From Dehalococcoidia bacterium (GTDB lineage Bacteria; Chloroflexota; Dehalococcoidia; SZUA-161): a stretch of 64,000 nt of DNA. Both the position numbers and the translations under genes were made by a program. The stretch covers positions 37,557-101,556 of the forward strand of contig JACWAE010000039.1 of NCBI GenBank assembly GCA_014874385.1, read 5' to 3'. The notes beneath the pieces are model-generated. The model saw only the letters and a program-made list of their open reading frames with translations. It searched no databases and was not told where the DNA came from. Positions 1 to 7,626 of the stretch are shown here, piece by piece; the first letter of the stretch is position 1; every line of letters begins with the position of its first letter.

Positions 1-125
1 AAAGCAACCTGGTTTCTATCTCCACCGTAGTCGAAGAGCTGAAGAACACCCTGAAGAAGAAGGAAAAACTAATCGCCATCAATGAAAAAGCATTGATGGC
101 AGGATACAACCTTGTGAACGGGTAG
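1..125 (+). CDS. C-terminal end of a 2-oxoacid:ferredoxin oxidoreductase gamma/IorB-type subunit (partial)
   Basis: Only the last 40 codons lie in the window, read in the frame that ends at the TAG at 123-125. The peptide ends in a helix with the motif INEKALMAGYNLV. This resembles the C-terminal tail of the gamma (POR_N-accessory) subunits of 2-oxoacid:ferredoxin oxidoreductases and of indolepyruvate oxidoreductase IorB, where a conserved N-x-KA-x-x-x-G-Y segment closes the protein. An ACT-domain protein follows, a neighbour often found beside iorAB and phenylacetate-CoA ligase genes, which supports the IorB reading. The stop codon sits inside a palindromic repeat, so the present C-terminus may have been set by that insertion. 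Family assignment rests on a short tail and is tentative. Confidence 0.45.
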   Translation, partial: SNLVSISTVVEELKNTLKKKEKLIAINEKALMAGYNLVNG

Positions 126-186
126 GGGCAGACCCATGTGTCTGCCCATTTCAGAGCCGAGGGCGAACACACGGGTTCGCCCCTAC
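122..186. repeat. REP/MITE-like double-hairpin palindromic element
   Basis: The outer ends are inverted (GTAGGGGC at 122-129, GCCCCTAC at 179-186). Two internal hairpins are visible: GGGCAGAC/GTCTGCCC around a 6-nt loop, and GGGCGAAC/GTTCGCCC around a 6-nt loop. Elements with this GTAGGGGC...GCCCCTAC design are common extragenic repeats in many bacterial genomes. This copy supplies the TAG stop of the upstream gene and ends about 30 bp before the ACT-domain gene start. No second copy was noticed in the window. Confidence 0.75.
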
Positions 187-218
187 GGATTCTACGAGAA
201 GGGGCTAAGAGGTGGTCA

Positions 219-650
219 ATGAGCGTAAAACAGCTTTCGGTGAGTCTTGATAACGCACCGGGAAAGTTCCTGGCTGTCAGCGAATTCCTGGGGGCTGAAG
301 GGATAAATATCAGGGCTATCTCGGTAGCCGACACATCAGATATCAGCACCGTGCGATTTGTAGTAGACGACCTTGAGAAATGCCTTAACGTCTTGAGAAG
401 TCGCGGCTACTCTGTGAAAGAGACCGAGGTTATAGCAGTGGAGGTCCCCGACCACCCCGGCGGCCTTCAGGCTATACTTAAGCCCCTGAAGGCTGCCAAT
501 ATCAACGTTCTCTATCTCTATCCATACCTGGGCCGAGGGGAAAGCGGTCAGCCCATAGTTATAGTGGGCGTCGATAAAACCGAAGAGGCGGTCAAGGTCC
601 TGAAGAAGAACTGGGTACACACCTTCGACAAAGAGATTTACACACTTTAG
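219..650 (+). CDS. Tandem ACT-domain amino-acid-binding protein
   Basis: A 143-residue protein made of two ACT domains (about residues 3-70 and 72-140). ACT domains bind amino acids and usually act as allosteric sensors. The first repeat begins with KQLSVSLDNAPGKFLAVSEFL, the typical beta-strand plus loop where the ligand binds, and the second with the matching VPDHPGGLQAILKPL. There is no catalytic domain. The ATG at 219 was chosen over an in-frame ATG at 138 because GAGGTGG lies just upstream of 219 and the upstream reading runs through the palindromic repeat. Stand-alone double-ACT proteins often sit beside indolepyruvate oxidoreductase and phenylacetate-CoA ligase genes, so a role in sensing aromatic amino acids is plausible but inferred. 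Confidence 0.8.
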   Translation: MSVKQLSVSLDNAPGKFLAVSEFLGAEGINIRAISVADTSDISTVRFVVDDLEKCLNVLRSRGYSVKETEVIAVEVPDHPGGLQAILKPLKAANINVLYLYPYLGRGESGQPIVIVGVDKTEEAVKVLKKNWVHTFDKEIYTL

Positions 651-907
651 CTCGTCGGTTCTGAAATATCGATAGCCTTATGTAAAGTAGTTTATTATTC
701 CCCGGCAGCTTCAATAATTCTAACTTTCAATCATTTAGTTATGATTTTATACTTCCAGATAAGTCCAGCCAATCGGGTGACTTAGGTTCGCACCTCTTCT
801 TAGCTAGAGTCGCAATATAAGCAAGTGTTTTGCCTTCATGTTTAATGTCTATTTCAGACTCTTGAAAATTGACATATCCCCCGAATTTCTGTGATGTTAC
901 TTCGTAA

Positions 908-1063
908 GCTGGCTGGTTTAACAGCCTGAAAGATGCCAAGGACATTATCGAAAGATGGAGGATAGACTATAATGAGGACAGATCTCATACTTCGCTCGGA
1001 GGTCTCTCCCCCTTGGAGTATGCTAGGGACAACGGGAAGACTCTAACTGCAGTTGGCCTATAA
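908..1063 (+). mobile_element. IS3-family transposase OrfB, C-terminal remnant
   Basis: An open stretch of 51 codons after a stop at 905-907, ending TAA at 1061-1063, encodes the terminal part of an IS3-type integrase-core transposase. Diagnostic pieces are [19 protein letters not shown] followed by LEYA, matching the usual W-x-x-x-YN-x-x-RPHSSLG-x-x-(T/S)P-x-E(F/Y)A tail. The N-terminal catalytic part is absent. The bases after the stop (about 1063-1080, ATGGGGGAAGGGCATGA) resemble an IS407-type right inverted repeat. It pairs conceptually with the OrfA remnant at 3967 on the same strand, but the two are in reversed order. Confidence 0.75.
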
Positions 1064-1279
1064 AATGGGGGAAGGGCATGAGCCTCTAAGGACGATGGCG
1101 TGTTAACCATTAATACTTCATCAGCTACCGGTTTTTTCCCAAGAGACCTACGGCGCTGGGATACAGCTGCCTTGAGCGAGCAGTTGGAGTTCCCGGACTT
1201 ACAGACTTCAACCAAGCACTCTTTATCAGACAATGTCCCTCCAATTAGCAGGACGTCTTAAAGGTACTCTATAAATGAG

Positions 1280-1660
1280 CTATTGGAACTCAATTACGAT
1301 GGCTATTGCCGTTGCGATCTCATCGAGAACAGATGCCTGTATCACACCTAGTTTGGTTACGAAACGCTCATAGCTCACGCATCGGAGTTGGAGGGCATCG
1401 GCAGCTGAATCATGGTCCAGACCATTATTCGCGTCAGCTACGATCCTGACCATCCACTGAGCGCTTGAAAATCTTTCTTGCCAGGTAGTCAGGGGTACGA
1501 CAAGTTTAGTTTTAAGGGGATTGAATGAATCTGTGCTTATTACAATTGCTGGACGAAGTTTTTTTATCTCGTCGCCTTTAACCGGATTAAATTCCACGCG
1601 CCAAACCTCGCCACGCAAAGGAAGTACCATGGATGCTTGCGGAATACCTTTAATAGTCAT
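1280..1660 (-). CDS. MazF/PemK-family endoribonuclease toxin
   Basis: A 126-residue protein of the PemK/MazF fold. These toxins cleave mRNA at short sequences and are normally held in check by an antitoxin. The diagnostic N-terminal strand RGEVWRVEFNP is followed by the KKLRPAIVIS loop, then the VVPLT strand that carries the conserved core. Translation could also begin at the internal Met before VLPLRGEVW. The gene start overlaps the end of the upstream XRE-M78 gene by 11 bp, so the two are almost certainly co-transcribed from the promoter at 2851-2879. No separate small antitoxin (MazE/AbrB type) lies next to it, so the XRE-M78 protein is the candidate control partner. Confidence 0.8.
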   Translation of the reverse strand: MTIKGIPQASMVLPLRGEVWRVEFNPVKGDEIKKLRPAIVISTDSFNPLKTKLVVPLTTWQERFSSAQWMVRIVADANNGLDHDSAADALQLRCVSYERFVTKLGVIQASVLDEIATAIAIVIEFQ

Positions 1661-2828
1661 TTATTTTATCCTCTGTGGTTAGGAATTCCGCTTCTTTTTC
1701 ATAATATCCCGCTAACAGTTGCGCCTGTTCAATAAGTTTTTTCCTACGTTGCTCTATCGGAAGTTCTAAGAAAGCACGACGTTGCACAATGTTTTGAGGT
1801 TGCTGGACACCAATACTCGCACCTAACATACGCTCAGCTTCTTCTTGGTTAATCGCGCCTTCTCCAACTAAACGCGAGAGATTCCTCTTAAGCCATTGGG
1901 GGGTTTCTCTTTCTAACTCATCAGGTTCCTGTTTTTTCCAGCCCTGCTTACTTATGTACACACACCATCGCCTGTAATAGGTATCGTTAATAATGCCGAG
2001 ATCTCGCATTCGACGCAGTAAGGCTTGAAGGCTTATCCCGAATTGTCTCTTTAAAATTAATAGTTCTGAGATGTGAACGTATGAACGCCTGGCTCCCACT
2101 TCTTTTATCAACCGCTCTCCAGGAACTAAAAACGCAGACCCAAACCTGAAAGCTGCTTGTTCCTCATCAATGTTTGAAGGGATTTTCAAGACTGAATGCC
2201 CGAGTTCGTGAGTCAGGTTAAGTCGTTGCCTTTCCCCAGAAACTCCTTGCCGAGTAACGAGAGCGCCAGCTAATATATTCCCCGAAGTATCACGACCCAG
2301 CGCTGAAATGCCATCGAACTTTTCGTCTGCTTCAATTGAGAGTATACAAAGTTGATGCTCCTCGAAAGTTCCTACTACGTTACTTATGGGACTTGCTCCA
2401 AGCTCCCAGAGCATTCTAATTTCATTGGCATGTTTCTCAGTATCTTCTAATGAAGAAATCACAAGTTGATTCCAAGGCAAAAAGTCCGGTTTGCCTTGTC
2501 CAATAAGAGTTTGTACTCTCACTCTATCTTCAAGACATTGGGTAACAACACTTTTTACCCTAGCTTTCTCTCTCTCCGGTAAAGATGTGGCTTTACGATA
2601 GGCAATAAATTCTACAAAAATGTGAGAAGGTGAAAGAAGATAATTCGCTTTTACACCAAGGGCAGCACTTAACTTGGTCAACACAATCGGTGATGGTTGC
2701 GCTTGATTTTGTTCATATTTAGACAGAGCTTGTTTAGTAACAATCCCCCCCATTTTCTCAGCTAAAGCGTCCAAGGTCAGATTCTGGGCTAATCTAAGTT
2801 GTATTAATCGCTCACCGATCATTGGCAT
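1650..2828 (-). CDS. XRE-family regulator fused to an ImmA/IrrE (M78) metallopeptidase
   Basis: A 392-residue protein. Residues about 5-62 form a Cro/CI helix-turn-helix. Residues about 150-280 form a Peptidase_M78 domain with the zinc motif HELGH (207-211) and a downstream DEEQAAFRF segment supplying the third ligand. This architecture (COG2856) combines a repressor with a protease of the kind that, in ImmR/ImmA pairs, inactivates the repressor on a signal. It heads an operon with the MazF-like gene. The promoter carries a consensus -35 and -10 with a 9-bp inverted repeat straddling it, as expected for an autoregulated XRE protein. The start ATG at 2828 has a GGAG a few bases upstream. Function as the toxin's control partner is inferred from context. 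Confidence 0.85.
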   Translation of the reverse strand: MPMIGERLIQLRLAQNLTLDALAEKMGGIVTKQALSKYEQNQAQPSPIVLTKLSAALGVKANYLLSPSHIFVEFIAYRKATSLPEREKARVKSVVTQCLEDRVRVQTLIGQGKPDFLPWNQLVISSLEDTEKHANEIRMLWELGASPISNVVGTFEEHQLCILSIEADEKFDGISALGRDTSGNILAGALVTRQGVSGERQRLNLTHELGHSVLKIPSNIDEEQAAFRFGSAFLVPGERLIKEVGARRSYVHISELLILKRQFGISLQALLRRMRDLGIINDTYYRRWCVYISKQGWKKQEPDELERETPQWLKRNLSRLVGEGAINQEEAERMLGASIGVQQPQNIVQRRAFLELPIEQRRKKLIEQAQLLAGYYEKEAEFLTTEDKINDY

Positions 2829-2842
2829 TCTCCAGTCGTCTC

Positions 2843-2995
2843 AGTTGACAATTATACATATTTATAGCGACTTTGTCAACTACTCACTGAACAGACTCTA
2901 TCCATATACAAATAATCTTTAGCAGAACCTCCGACAACACAATTAATTGTTAAACAGTAACTAATAGATGTATAATGCAAACCTAACAGTTGACA
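2843..2995. promoter_or_regulatory. Putative shared operator: three AGTTGACA boxes
   Basis: AGTTGACAA at 2843-2851 and its exact reverse complement TTGTCAACT at 2873-2881 flank the minus-strand promoter of the XRE-M78 gene. A third box, AGTTGACA at 2988-2995, covers the -35 of the divergent plus-strand promoter. Each box contains a perfect -35 hexamer, so repetition may in part reflect promoter consensus. However, the AG prefix is repeated in all three, and the copy at 2843-2850 is not used as a -35 by an obvious gene. An XRE dimer binding these boxes could control both operons. Confidence 0.55.
2851..2879 (-). promoter_or_regulatory. Consensus sigma-70 promoter of the XRE-M78/MazF operon
   Basis: On the minus strand, TTGACA (2879-2874) and TATAAT (2856-2851) are separated by exactly 17 bp. 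The predicted transcript starts near 2844 and leaves a leader of about 16 nt before the ATG at 2828. Confidence 0.8.
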
Positions 2996-3018
2996 TATGG
3001 TAATTAATAAGATAAAAT
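2990..3018 (+). promoter_or_regulatory. Sigma-70 promoter of the HTH/UDG-like operon
   Basis: TTGACA (2990-2995) and TAAAAT (3013-3018) are spaced by 17 bp. The expected start of transcription, about 7 nt after the -10, falls on the GTG at 3025, so the first mRNA may be leaderless. Confidence 0.7.
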
Positions 3019-3024
3019 CAATGC

Positions 3025-3255
3025 GTGGATAGTATTCGTATACCAGTAAATCTATACAGCGTTTCTCAAGCCCTAACATTCTTGGAAGGACTCGGGCTAA
3101 AACTGTCCGATACGTGGTTACGAAAACGAATGAAAGATGAAAAGTTAGAGATTTACAGAGTCGGAAAGACGGAATTTGTAACCGAAACAGATCTTTATAG
3201 GCTCTCTTTGTTACCAAGAGCGAAGCCCGGGCCAAAAAAGAAAGCTCAAAAATAA
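3025..3255 (+). CDS. Small helix-turn-helix DNA-binding protein (excisionase/MerR-like)
   Basis: A 76-residue basic protein. Residues about 10-60 look like a winged helix of the MerR/excisionase type: a first helix (SVSQALTFLEG), a recognition helix around DTWLRKRMKDEKL, a wing (IYRVGKTEFV) and a closing TDLYRLSLL segment. The tail is rich in Lys and Pro. The only in-frame start with full domain coverage is GTG at 3025, which coincides with the predicted transcription start. The next gene begins within a few bases. It lies divergent from the XRE-M78 operon and probably forms a regulatory or accessory module with the UDG-like protein. No closer family was recognised. Confidence 0.65.
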   Translation: MDSIRIPVNLYSVSQALTFLEGLGLKLSDTWLRKRMKDEKLEIYRVGKTEFVTETDLYRLSLLPRAKPGPKKKAQK

Positions 3256-3256
3256 T

Positions 3257-3766
3257 TTGTTGGTGGTCGGAAACTTGAACGGTAAGAAGCCTTTAGTGTA
3301 TTTCATCGGTTTATCAGCCAAACCGAACTGTGACCATCTCTCTCCACAAACTAACACTGGAAATATAGTTGAGCAAATTATTCATGGCCTTCCTTACGTA
3401 ACAAGCGTTAAAACAAATCTTGTAAAGACCCCACCCCTTGACCAAAGAGGCAACCTTCGTTACCCTAACTTCAGTGAAATGGAACAAGGCTGGAAGGAAT
3501 TACAAAATGAAATGGATCAGATGTTTCCTAACCTTTTAGTAACTCTAGGACAGCAAGTTTCCTTTTTCTTAAGATCACGGATGGGGATTCAACCCGTAAA
3601 GCCAATACTGCCGGCTGATTTCTCGTCTAAAACATATTTGTCACAATCCGAACATCATCTACTTTCTGTTCATCATCCATCTTTTGTTTTTGTTTATAGA
3701 AGGAGATACATTGACAACTACGTTAACAATGTTGTTCAGTCAGTCTCTTCTCTAATCCTTGAATGA
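3257..3766 (+). CDS. Uracil-DNA-glycosylase-superfamily-like protein
   Basis: A protein of about 169 residues directly after the HTH gene. The N-terminus (YFIGLSAKPNCDHLSPQTNTG) resembles motif 1 of family 4/5 UDGs, where a G-x-x-P loop precedes a G(K/R)PF-type region. A central LLVTLGQQVSFFL strand and a C-terminal SVHHPSFVFVYRR segment resemble the H-P-S motif that contacts DNA in these enzymes. Cysteine ligands for an Fe-S cluster are not evident (one Cys only), unlike family 4. Several near-adjacent starts exist (TTG 3257, TTG 3260, GTG 3263) and none has a clear ribosome site, suggesting coupling to the upstream gene. Whether it removes uracil or has a defence or binding role is unknown. 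Confidence 0.55.
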   Translation: MLVVGNLNGKKPLVYFIGLSAKPNCDHLSPQTNTGNIVEQIIHGLPYVTSVKTNLVKTPPLDQRGNLRYPNFSEMEQGWKELQNEMDQMFPNLLVTLGQQVSFFLRSRMGIQPVKPILPADFSSKTYLSQSEHHLLSVHHPSFVFVYRRRYIDNYVNNVVQSVSSLILE

Positions 3767-3890
3767 GAGTATTTCTATATGCAAGCGGCAATAGGGATTT
3801 TACAACCTTTATGCTGCCTTGCGTAGGTTGTGTTTAATAAATCCAGATAGACCGTCCTTCCCTAATGTATAAGCACCTGATAATTGAAGC

Positions 3891-4035
3891 TGACCATCCC
3901 CCCGAAAACCAGGCCAGTTGCTCTTAGAGTTCCCGTATAATAAAAGATGTATTGAGGAGGGACTCTATGAAGGCAAAAAGACATACGGAGGAACAGATCA
4001 TCGCCGTGCTGAAAGAGGGAGAGGCGGGAGCCTGA
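3891..4035 (+). mobile_element. IS3-family left end with OrfA N-terminal remnant
   Basis: The 22-codon reading frame at 3967-4035 begins MKAKRHTEEQIIAVLKEGE, the standard start of an IS3-family (transposase_8, IS407-like) OrfA, with GAGGAGG just upstream, and stops abruptly at TGA 4033-4035. TGACCATCCCCCCG at 3891 looks like the left terminal inverted repeat and about 76 bp of normal left-end spacing follows. The rest of the element is absent. DegV begins at once on the opposite strand. Confidence 0.7.
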
Positions 4036-4044
4036 GCCCCGCTT

Positions 4045-4890
4045 CTATTTGTTTCCCGCCTCTCTAACCGCCACCCCCATAGCCCCCGGGCCAGCGTGAG
4101 TGCCAAGCACAGGGCCAACCCTTGTTAAATAGAGGGGCACATCGTGAAAAACTGACTTTATACGCCCGGCAAGCGCCTCAGCCTCTTCACCAGTGGTTGT
4201 ATACGACACCGCTATTTCGCTAACACGGGGGAAGCCTTCCACAAAATCATAGAGACGATTGATAGCCTTGGCCCTGGTGCGCGCCACGCCAGCAAGCATA
4301 AGCTTACCATCACGAATGGTGAGAAAAGGCTTAACTCTCAACACTGACCCCAGCAAGCCATAGCCCTTGCCAACACGCCCTCCCCTGACCACATATTTGA
4401 GGGTATCGAGAACCAATAAAAGATGCATCCGGGGGATAGATTGCCGCACCATCTCAGCCACTTTTTCCAGACTCGCTCCAGTTTTAGCCTCTTTAGCAGC
4501 AGCAATAGCCAGTATCCCATAGCTCATCGCCACCGACTGGGAGTCTATCACCTCAATGTGGCACTTCTTATTAACAAGCTCTTTGCCCAACAACGCTGAG
4601 TTGTAAACGCCACTTTCTCTAGATGTGAGATGTATCGAGATTATTTCATCCGTCTCATCGGCAAGCTTATTATAGACATCAGCGAAGTCTTGCGGGGAAG
4701 GCACTGAAGTCGTGGGGAAAACTGAATCATGATCTAGCCTGGCGTAGACCTCATCCTCGCTTATATCCAACCTGTCACGGTAAGATTTGCCTCCAAACAC
4801 TACATACGCAGGCACCACTGTAATGTCCCACTCTTTCGCCAACTGTGCCGGAATATCGGATGTGCTGTCGACCACAACCTTTACCGTCAT
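4045..4890 (-). CDS. DegV family fatty-acid-binding protein
   Basis: A 281-residue protein of normal DegV length. DegV proteins bind a fatty acid or its phosphate and, as FakB, present it to the kinase FakA for lipid synthesis. The N-terminus KVVVDSTSDIPAQLA, the TTSVPSPQDF segment, the SRESGVYNSA loop and the RGGRVGKG motif are all typical. The C-terminal GPVLGTHAGPGAMGVAV completes the ligand pocket with the conserved His-x-Gly-Pro-Gly. AAGGAG lies upstream of the ATG and a minus-strand promoter is visible at 4908-4935. No fakA (DAK2-domain) gene is nearby in the window. Confidence 0.92.
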   Translation of the reverse strand: MTVKVVVDSTSDIPAQLAKEWDITVVPAYVVFGGKSYRDRLDISEDEVYARLDHDSVFPTTSVPSPQDFADVYNKLADETDEIISIHLTSRESGVYNSALLGKELVNKKCHIEVIDSQSVAMSYGILAIAAAKEAKTGASLEKVAEMVRQSIPRMHLLLVLDTLKYVVRGGRVGKGYGLLGSVLRVKPFLTIRDGKLMLAGVARTRAKAINRLYDFVEGFPRVSEIAVSYTTTGEEAEALAGRIKSVFHDVPLYLTRVGPVLGTHAGPGAMGVAVREAGNK

Positions 4891-4907
4891 ACAACTCCTT
4901 CAAACCT

Positions 4908-4935
4908 ATTTTACAATACTCGCTTAGCCTGGCAA
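4908..4935 (-). promoter_or_regulatory. Putative promoter of the DegV gene
   Basis: On the minus strand, TTGCCA (4935-4930) and TAAAAT (4913-4908) are spaced by 16 bp, with the start codon at 4890 behind an AAGGAG ribosome site. Confidence 0.5.
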
Positions 4936-5001
4936 CCTGCGCACTTGCTCCCCGTCCACTGGCCTAAGCGCAGAGTTAAAACTATAATCATAAGATCACA
5001 G

Positions 5002-6972
5002 TCAATCAGCCTCGCTTTTGAAGAAGCTGGTAGCAAGAGGCGGCAAGGTCATGTTCAGGGAGTATGGGCGGCCATGAAATGAAATAGGTTCAGCTTCGAT
5101 GCCACCCAGATTACCCTGGCCGCTGCCTCCATAGTCCTTGGCGTCACCGTTCAGAAGCTCTTTCCAGAAACCGCTGCGCGGGACGCCCACCCTGTAGTTG
5201 AACCTGGTCATAGGTGTAAAATTGCAGACAACAAGCACAATATTGTCCGCCGCACGACCTTTACGCAAGAAGCTGATGATATTCTGATCTGAGTCGTTGC
5301 AATCTACCCACTCGAATCCAGCCGGGCTGAAGTCAAGCTCATTGAGCGACGGCTCGCTTTTGTAGAGGTGATTCAGGTCCTCAACCCATTTCTGAAGGCC
5401 GATATGCGGGGCATAATCAAGGAGATGCCACTCCAAGCTCTGGTCGTGGTTCCATTCCTGCCACTGGCCAAACTCTCCACCCATGAAAAGTAATTTCTTC
5501 CCCGGCTGGCTATACATATATCCCAGGAGCAGCCTCAGGTTAGCGAACTTCTGCCAGAGGTCACCCGGCATCTTGCTCAGGAGCGCTCCTTTGCCATGTA
5601 CCACCTCATCATGAGAAAGAGGAAGAACAAAGTTCTCGGTGAAGGCATAGATCATGCGAAAGGTCAACTGGTTGTGATGGTATTTCCTGTAGATTGGGTC
5701 TCTGGTAATGTACACCAAAGTATCATGCATCCAGCCCATGTCCCATTTAGCGCCGAATCCCAGGCCACCCACATATGTCGGTCTGGATACCATGGGCCAG
5801 GCAGTGGACTCCTCGGCGAATGTCTGAATATCCGGATGTTTTTTATAGACCTCCTCGTTGAAGCGGCGCAAAAAGTCGATGGCATCAAGGTTCTCTTTGC
5901 CCCCGTATTTATTGGGTATCCAGTTACCATCCTTACGAGAATAGTCCAGATAGAGCATGGAGGCAACTGCATCCAAACGCAGGCCATCTGCATGATATTT
6001 ATCCAGCCAGAATAGTGCACTGCTGATAAGAAAGCTTCGCACTTCGTTCCGCCCGTAGTTGAAGATAAAGCTGTTCCAGTCGGGATGAAGCCCTTTATGG
6101 GGGTCAGCGTGCTCGTAGAGATGAGTTCCATCGAAAAAGCCCAACCCGTGTTCATCGGTGGGAAAGTGCGACGGCACCCAATCCAGGATGACCCCGATGC
6201 CGTGCTGGTGCAGGGTATCAACCAAATACATAAAGTCCTGAGGAGTGCCATAGCGACTCGTGGGAGCGAAATAGCCGGTTGCCTGGTAGCCCCAGGAGGC
6301 ATAAAAAGGATGCTCCATAATGGGGAGGAGCTCGACATGGGTAAAGCCCATATGCTGGACATACTCAACCAGCCTCACCGCCAGTTCCTTGTATGTCAGA
6401 GGGCGGTTCCCCTCCTCGGGCACACGCCGCCAGGAACCCAGATGCACCTCGTAGATAGAAATGGCGCTATCCAATGAGTTGCGGCTGCGGCGTTTCTCCA
6501 TCCATTCCCCATCACCCCAGGTGTAGTCCAGATTCCAAACAATGGAGGCCGTCTTGGGAGACACCTCGTTATAAAACGCAAACGGATCCGTTTTATCTGC
6601 TCGATAGCCACTGTACCTGGAACAGACATAGTACTTGTAAAGTATTCCCTTCCCCAAGCCGGAGATGAAGCATTCCCAGATTCCCGACTGGCCTCTGGAA
6701 CGCATGGGGTGGCTCGCCCTGTTCCAGCCATTGAAGTCCCCCGTGATATACACCTGCTCGGCATCAGGAGCCCATACGGCGAAATAAGTACCCTCTACAC
6801 CATCTTTACTGAGATAATGTGCCCCCAGCTTGTCATAGAGGCAGAAGTGATTCCCCTCGTTAAATAGGTAGAGGTCATCCTCGGTCAATAGAGTCATATC
6901 ATAGGACACCTGATAACTCCCGTCCTTCAACAAAGGAGTCGGCGTCAGCTCGCTATTGTCTCTTCTCTCCAT
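5002..6972 (-). CDS. glgB: 1,4-alpha-glucan branching enzyme (GH13)
   Basis: A protein of about 656 residues that makes alpha-1,6 branches in glycogen. A CBM48-like N-terminal domain (about 60-150) precedes the GH13 barrel. All four GH13 signature regions are present: DWVPSHF (265-271), GLRLDAVAS with the nucleophile Asp near 335, FAEEST with the acid/base Glu near 388, and [12 protein letters not shown] with the third Asp near 455. A C-terminal beta domain follows. The length and motif set fit GlgB rather than a debranching enzyme. An in-frame GTG lies one codon upstream of the chosen ATG, and GAGGTGAGAGG precedes it. No other glycogen gene is in the window. Confidence 0.95.
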   Translation of the reverse strand: MERRDNSELTPTPLLKDGSYQVSYDMTLLTEDDLYLFNEGNHFCLYDKLGAHYLSKDGVEGTYFAVWAPDAEQVYITGDFNGWNRASHPMRSRGQSGIWECFISGLGKGILYKYYVCSRYSGYRADKTDPFAFYNEVSPKTASIVWNLDYTWGDGEWMEKRRSRNSLDSAISIYEVHLGSWRRVPEEGNRPLTYKELAVRLVEYVQHMGFTHVELLPIMEHPFYASWGYQATGYFAPTSRYGTPQDFMYLVDTLHQHGIGVILDWVPSHFPTDEHGLGFFDGTHLYEHADPHKGLHPDWNSFIFNYGRNEVRSFLISSALFWLDKYHADGLRLDAVASMLYLDYSRKDGNWIPNKYGGKENLDAIDFLRRFNEEVYKKHPDIQTFAEESTAWPMVSRPTYVGGLGFGAKWDMGWMHDTLVYITRDPIYRKYHHNQLTFRMIYAFTENFVLPLSHDEVVHGKGALLSKMPGDLWQKFANLRLLLGYMYSQPGKKLLFMGGEFGQWQEWNHDQSLEWHLLDYAPHIGLQKWVEDLNHLYKSEPSLNELDFSPAGFEWVDCNDSDQNIISFLRKGRAADNIVLVVCNFTPMTRFNYRVGVPRSGFWKELLNGDAKDYGGSGQGNLGGIEAEPISFHGRPYSLNMTLPPLATSFFKSEAD

Positions 6973-7174
6973 CACTGCAAACCTCTCACCTCGGCTGCGT
7001 ATATCCTATATTTTTATCTACCTCATTCTCGCCAAGTATAAGACGCTTCGGGTTCAAGGTCAAGGGCTATTACTCCAGATGCTAGGGGGAATTGACCAGG
7101 TAGCCTGTTAATCAATGCAAAGGAAATGGTAATATCTAGAGACTTAGTCTGTAATTGGCTTGCAGCAGACGCAG

Positions 7175-7609
7175 TCAGAGTCGTTTATGCATTTTGATAT
7201 GCCTGATGTTAGCTTCCCAGAACGGTGAGCCTGATTCCTGAAAGCCACATGACTTATAGAACTCGACTGCCCCTTCTTGCGCATGGATGACTAATTGCTG
7301 CACTTGTTTGTCCCTTAGTTCTTCATCGAGGAAGGCAATGAGCCCTCTTCCTATCCCCTTATGTCGAAAAGCTTTGGTAACAGCCATTCTTTCCAATTTT
7401 GCTTCATTGTTCCCTAGAAATCGAACTCTGGCAGTGCCGATAATTTGCGCTCCGTCCTCGACCACGACATGCAGTGCATCGCGGTCACTGTTATCGAACA
7501 CCAGGTCTTCTGAAATACCTTGCTCACGAACGAAAACCTGCCTCCTTACATCAAAGGCCTCTCTTAAGTCTGCGTCGCTTGCCATCAATTTGTATGTGAG
7601 TTTGCTCAT
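7175..7609 (-). CDS. GNAT family N-acetyltransferase
   Basis: A protein of about 144 residues with a complete GNAT fold: the acetyl-CoA-binding motif A reads AVTKAFRHKGIGRGLIAFL, with the (R/Q)-x-x-G-x-G core as RHKGIG, followed by motif B with FYKSCGF near the C-terminus. The N-terminal part (AFDVRRQVFVREQGI) matches the YjcF/ElaA-like subgroup. Substrate unknown. The start was set at the Met before SKLTYKL; an in-frame ATG nine codons upstream (7636) overlaps the end of a decayed ABC-transporter gene, so either start is possible. Confidence 0.85.
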   Translation of the reverse strand: MSKLTYKLMASDADLREAFDVRRQVFVREQGISEDLVFDNSDRDALHVVVEDGAQIIGTARVRFLGNNEAKLERMAVTKAFRHKGIGRGLIAFLDEELRDKQVQQLVIHAQEGAVEFYKSCGFQESGSPFWEANIRHIKMHKRL

Positions 7610-7626
7610 ATCGGTGTAAATAAATA

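Noticed and set aside
739..945. 68-codon minus-strand frame next to the IS3 relic
   Set aside because: Its first residues are antisense to the transposase remnant, no ribosome site or family was recognised, and it is best seen as a random frame or an unidentifiable decayed tail.
985..1233. 82-codon minus-strand frame
   Set aside because: It runs antisense through the end of the transposase relic and shows no domain features.
3802..3831. ACAACCT...AGGTTGT inverted repeat between the UDG-like gene and the IS3 end
   Set aside because: Only 7 bp with a 16-nt loop and no T-run; could be chance in an AT-rich gap.
5664..6368. 234-codon minus-strand frame in a second frame inside glgB
   Set aside because: It lies fully inside glgB on the same strand; composition is that of a frame shadow, with no recognisable family.
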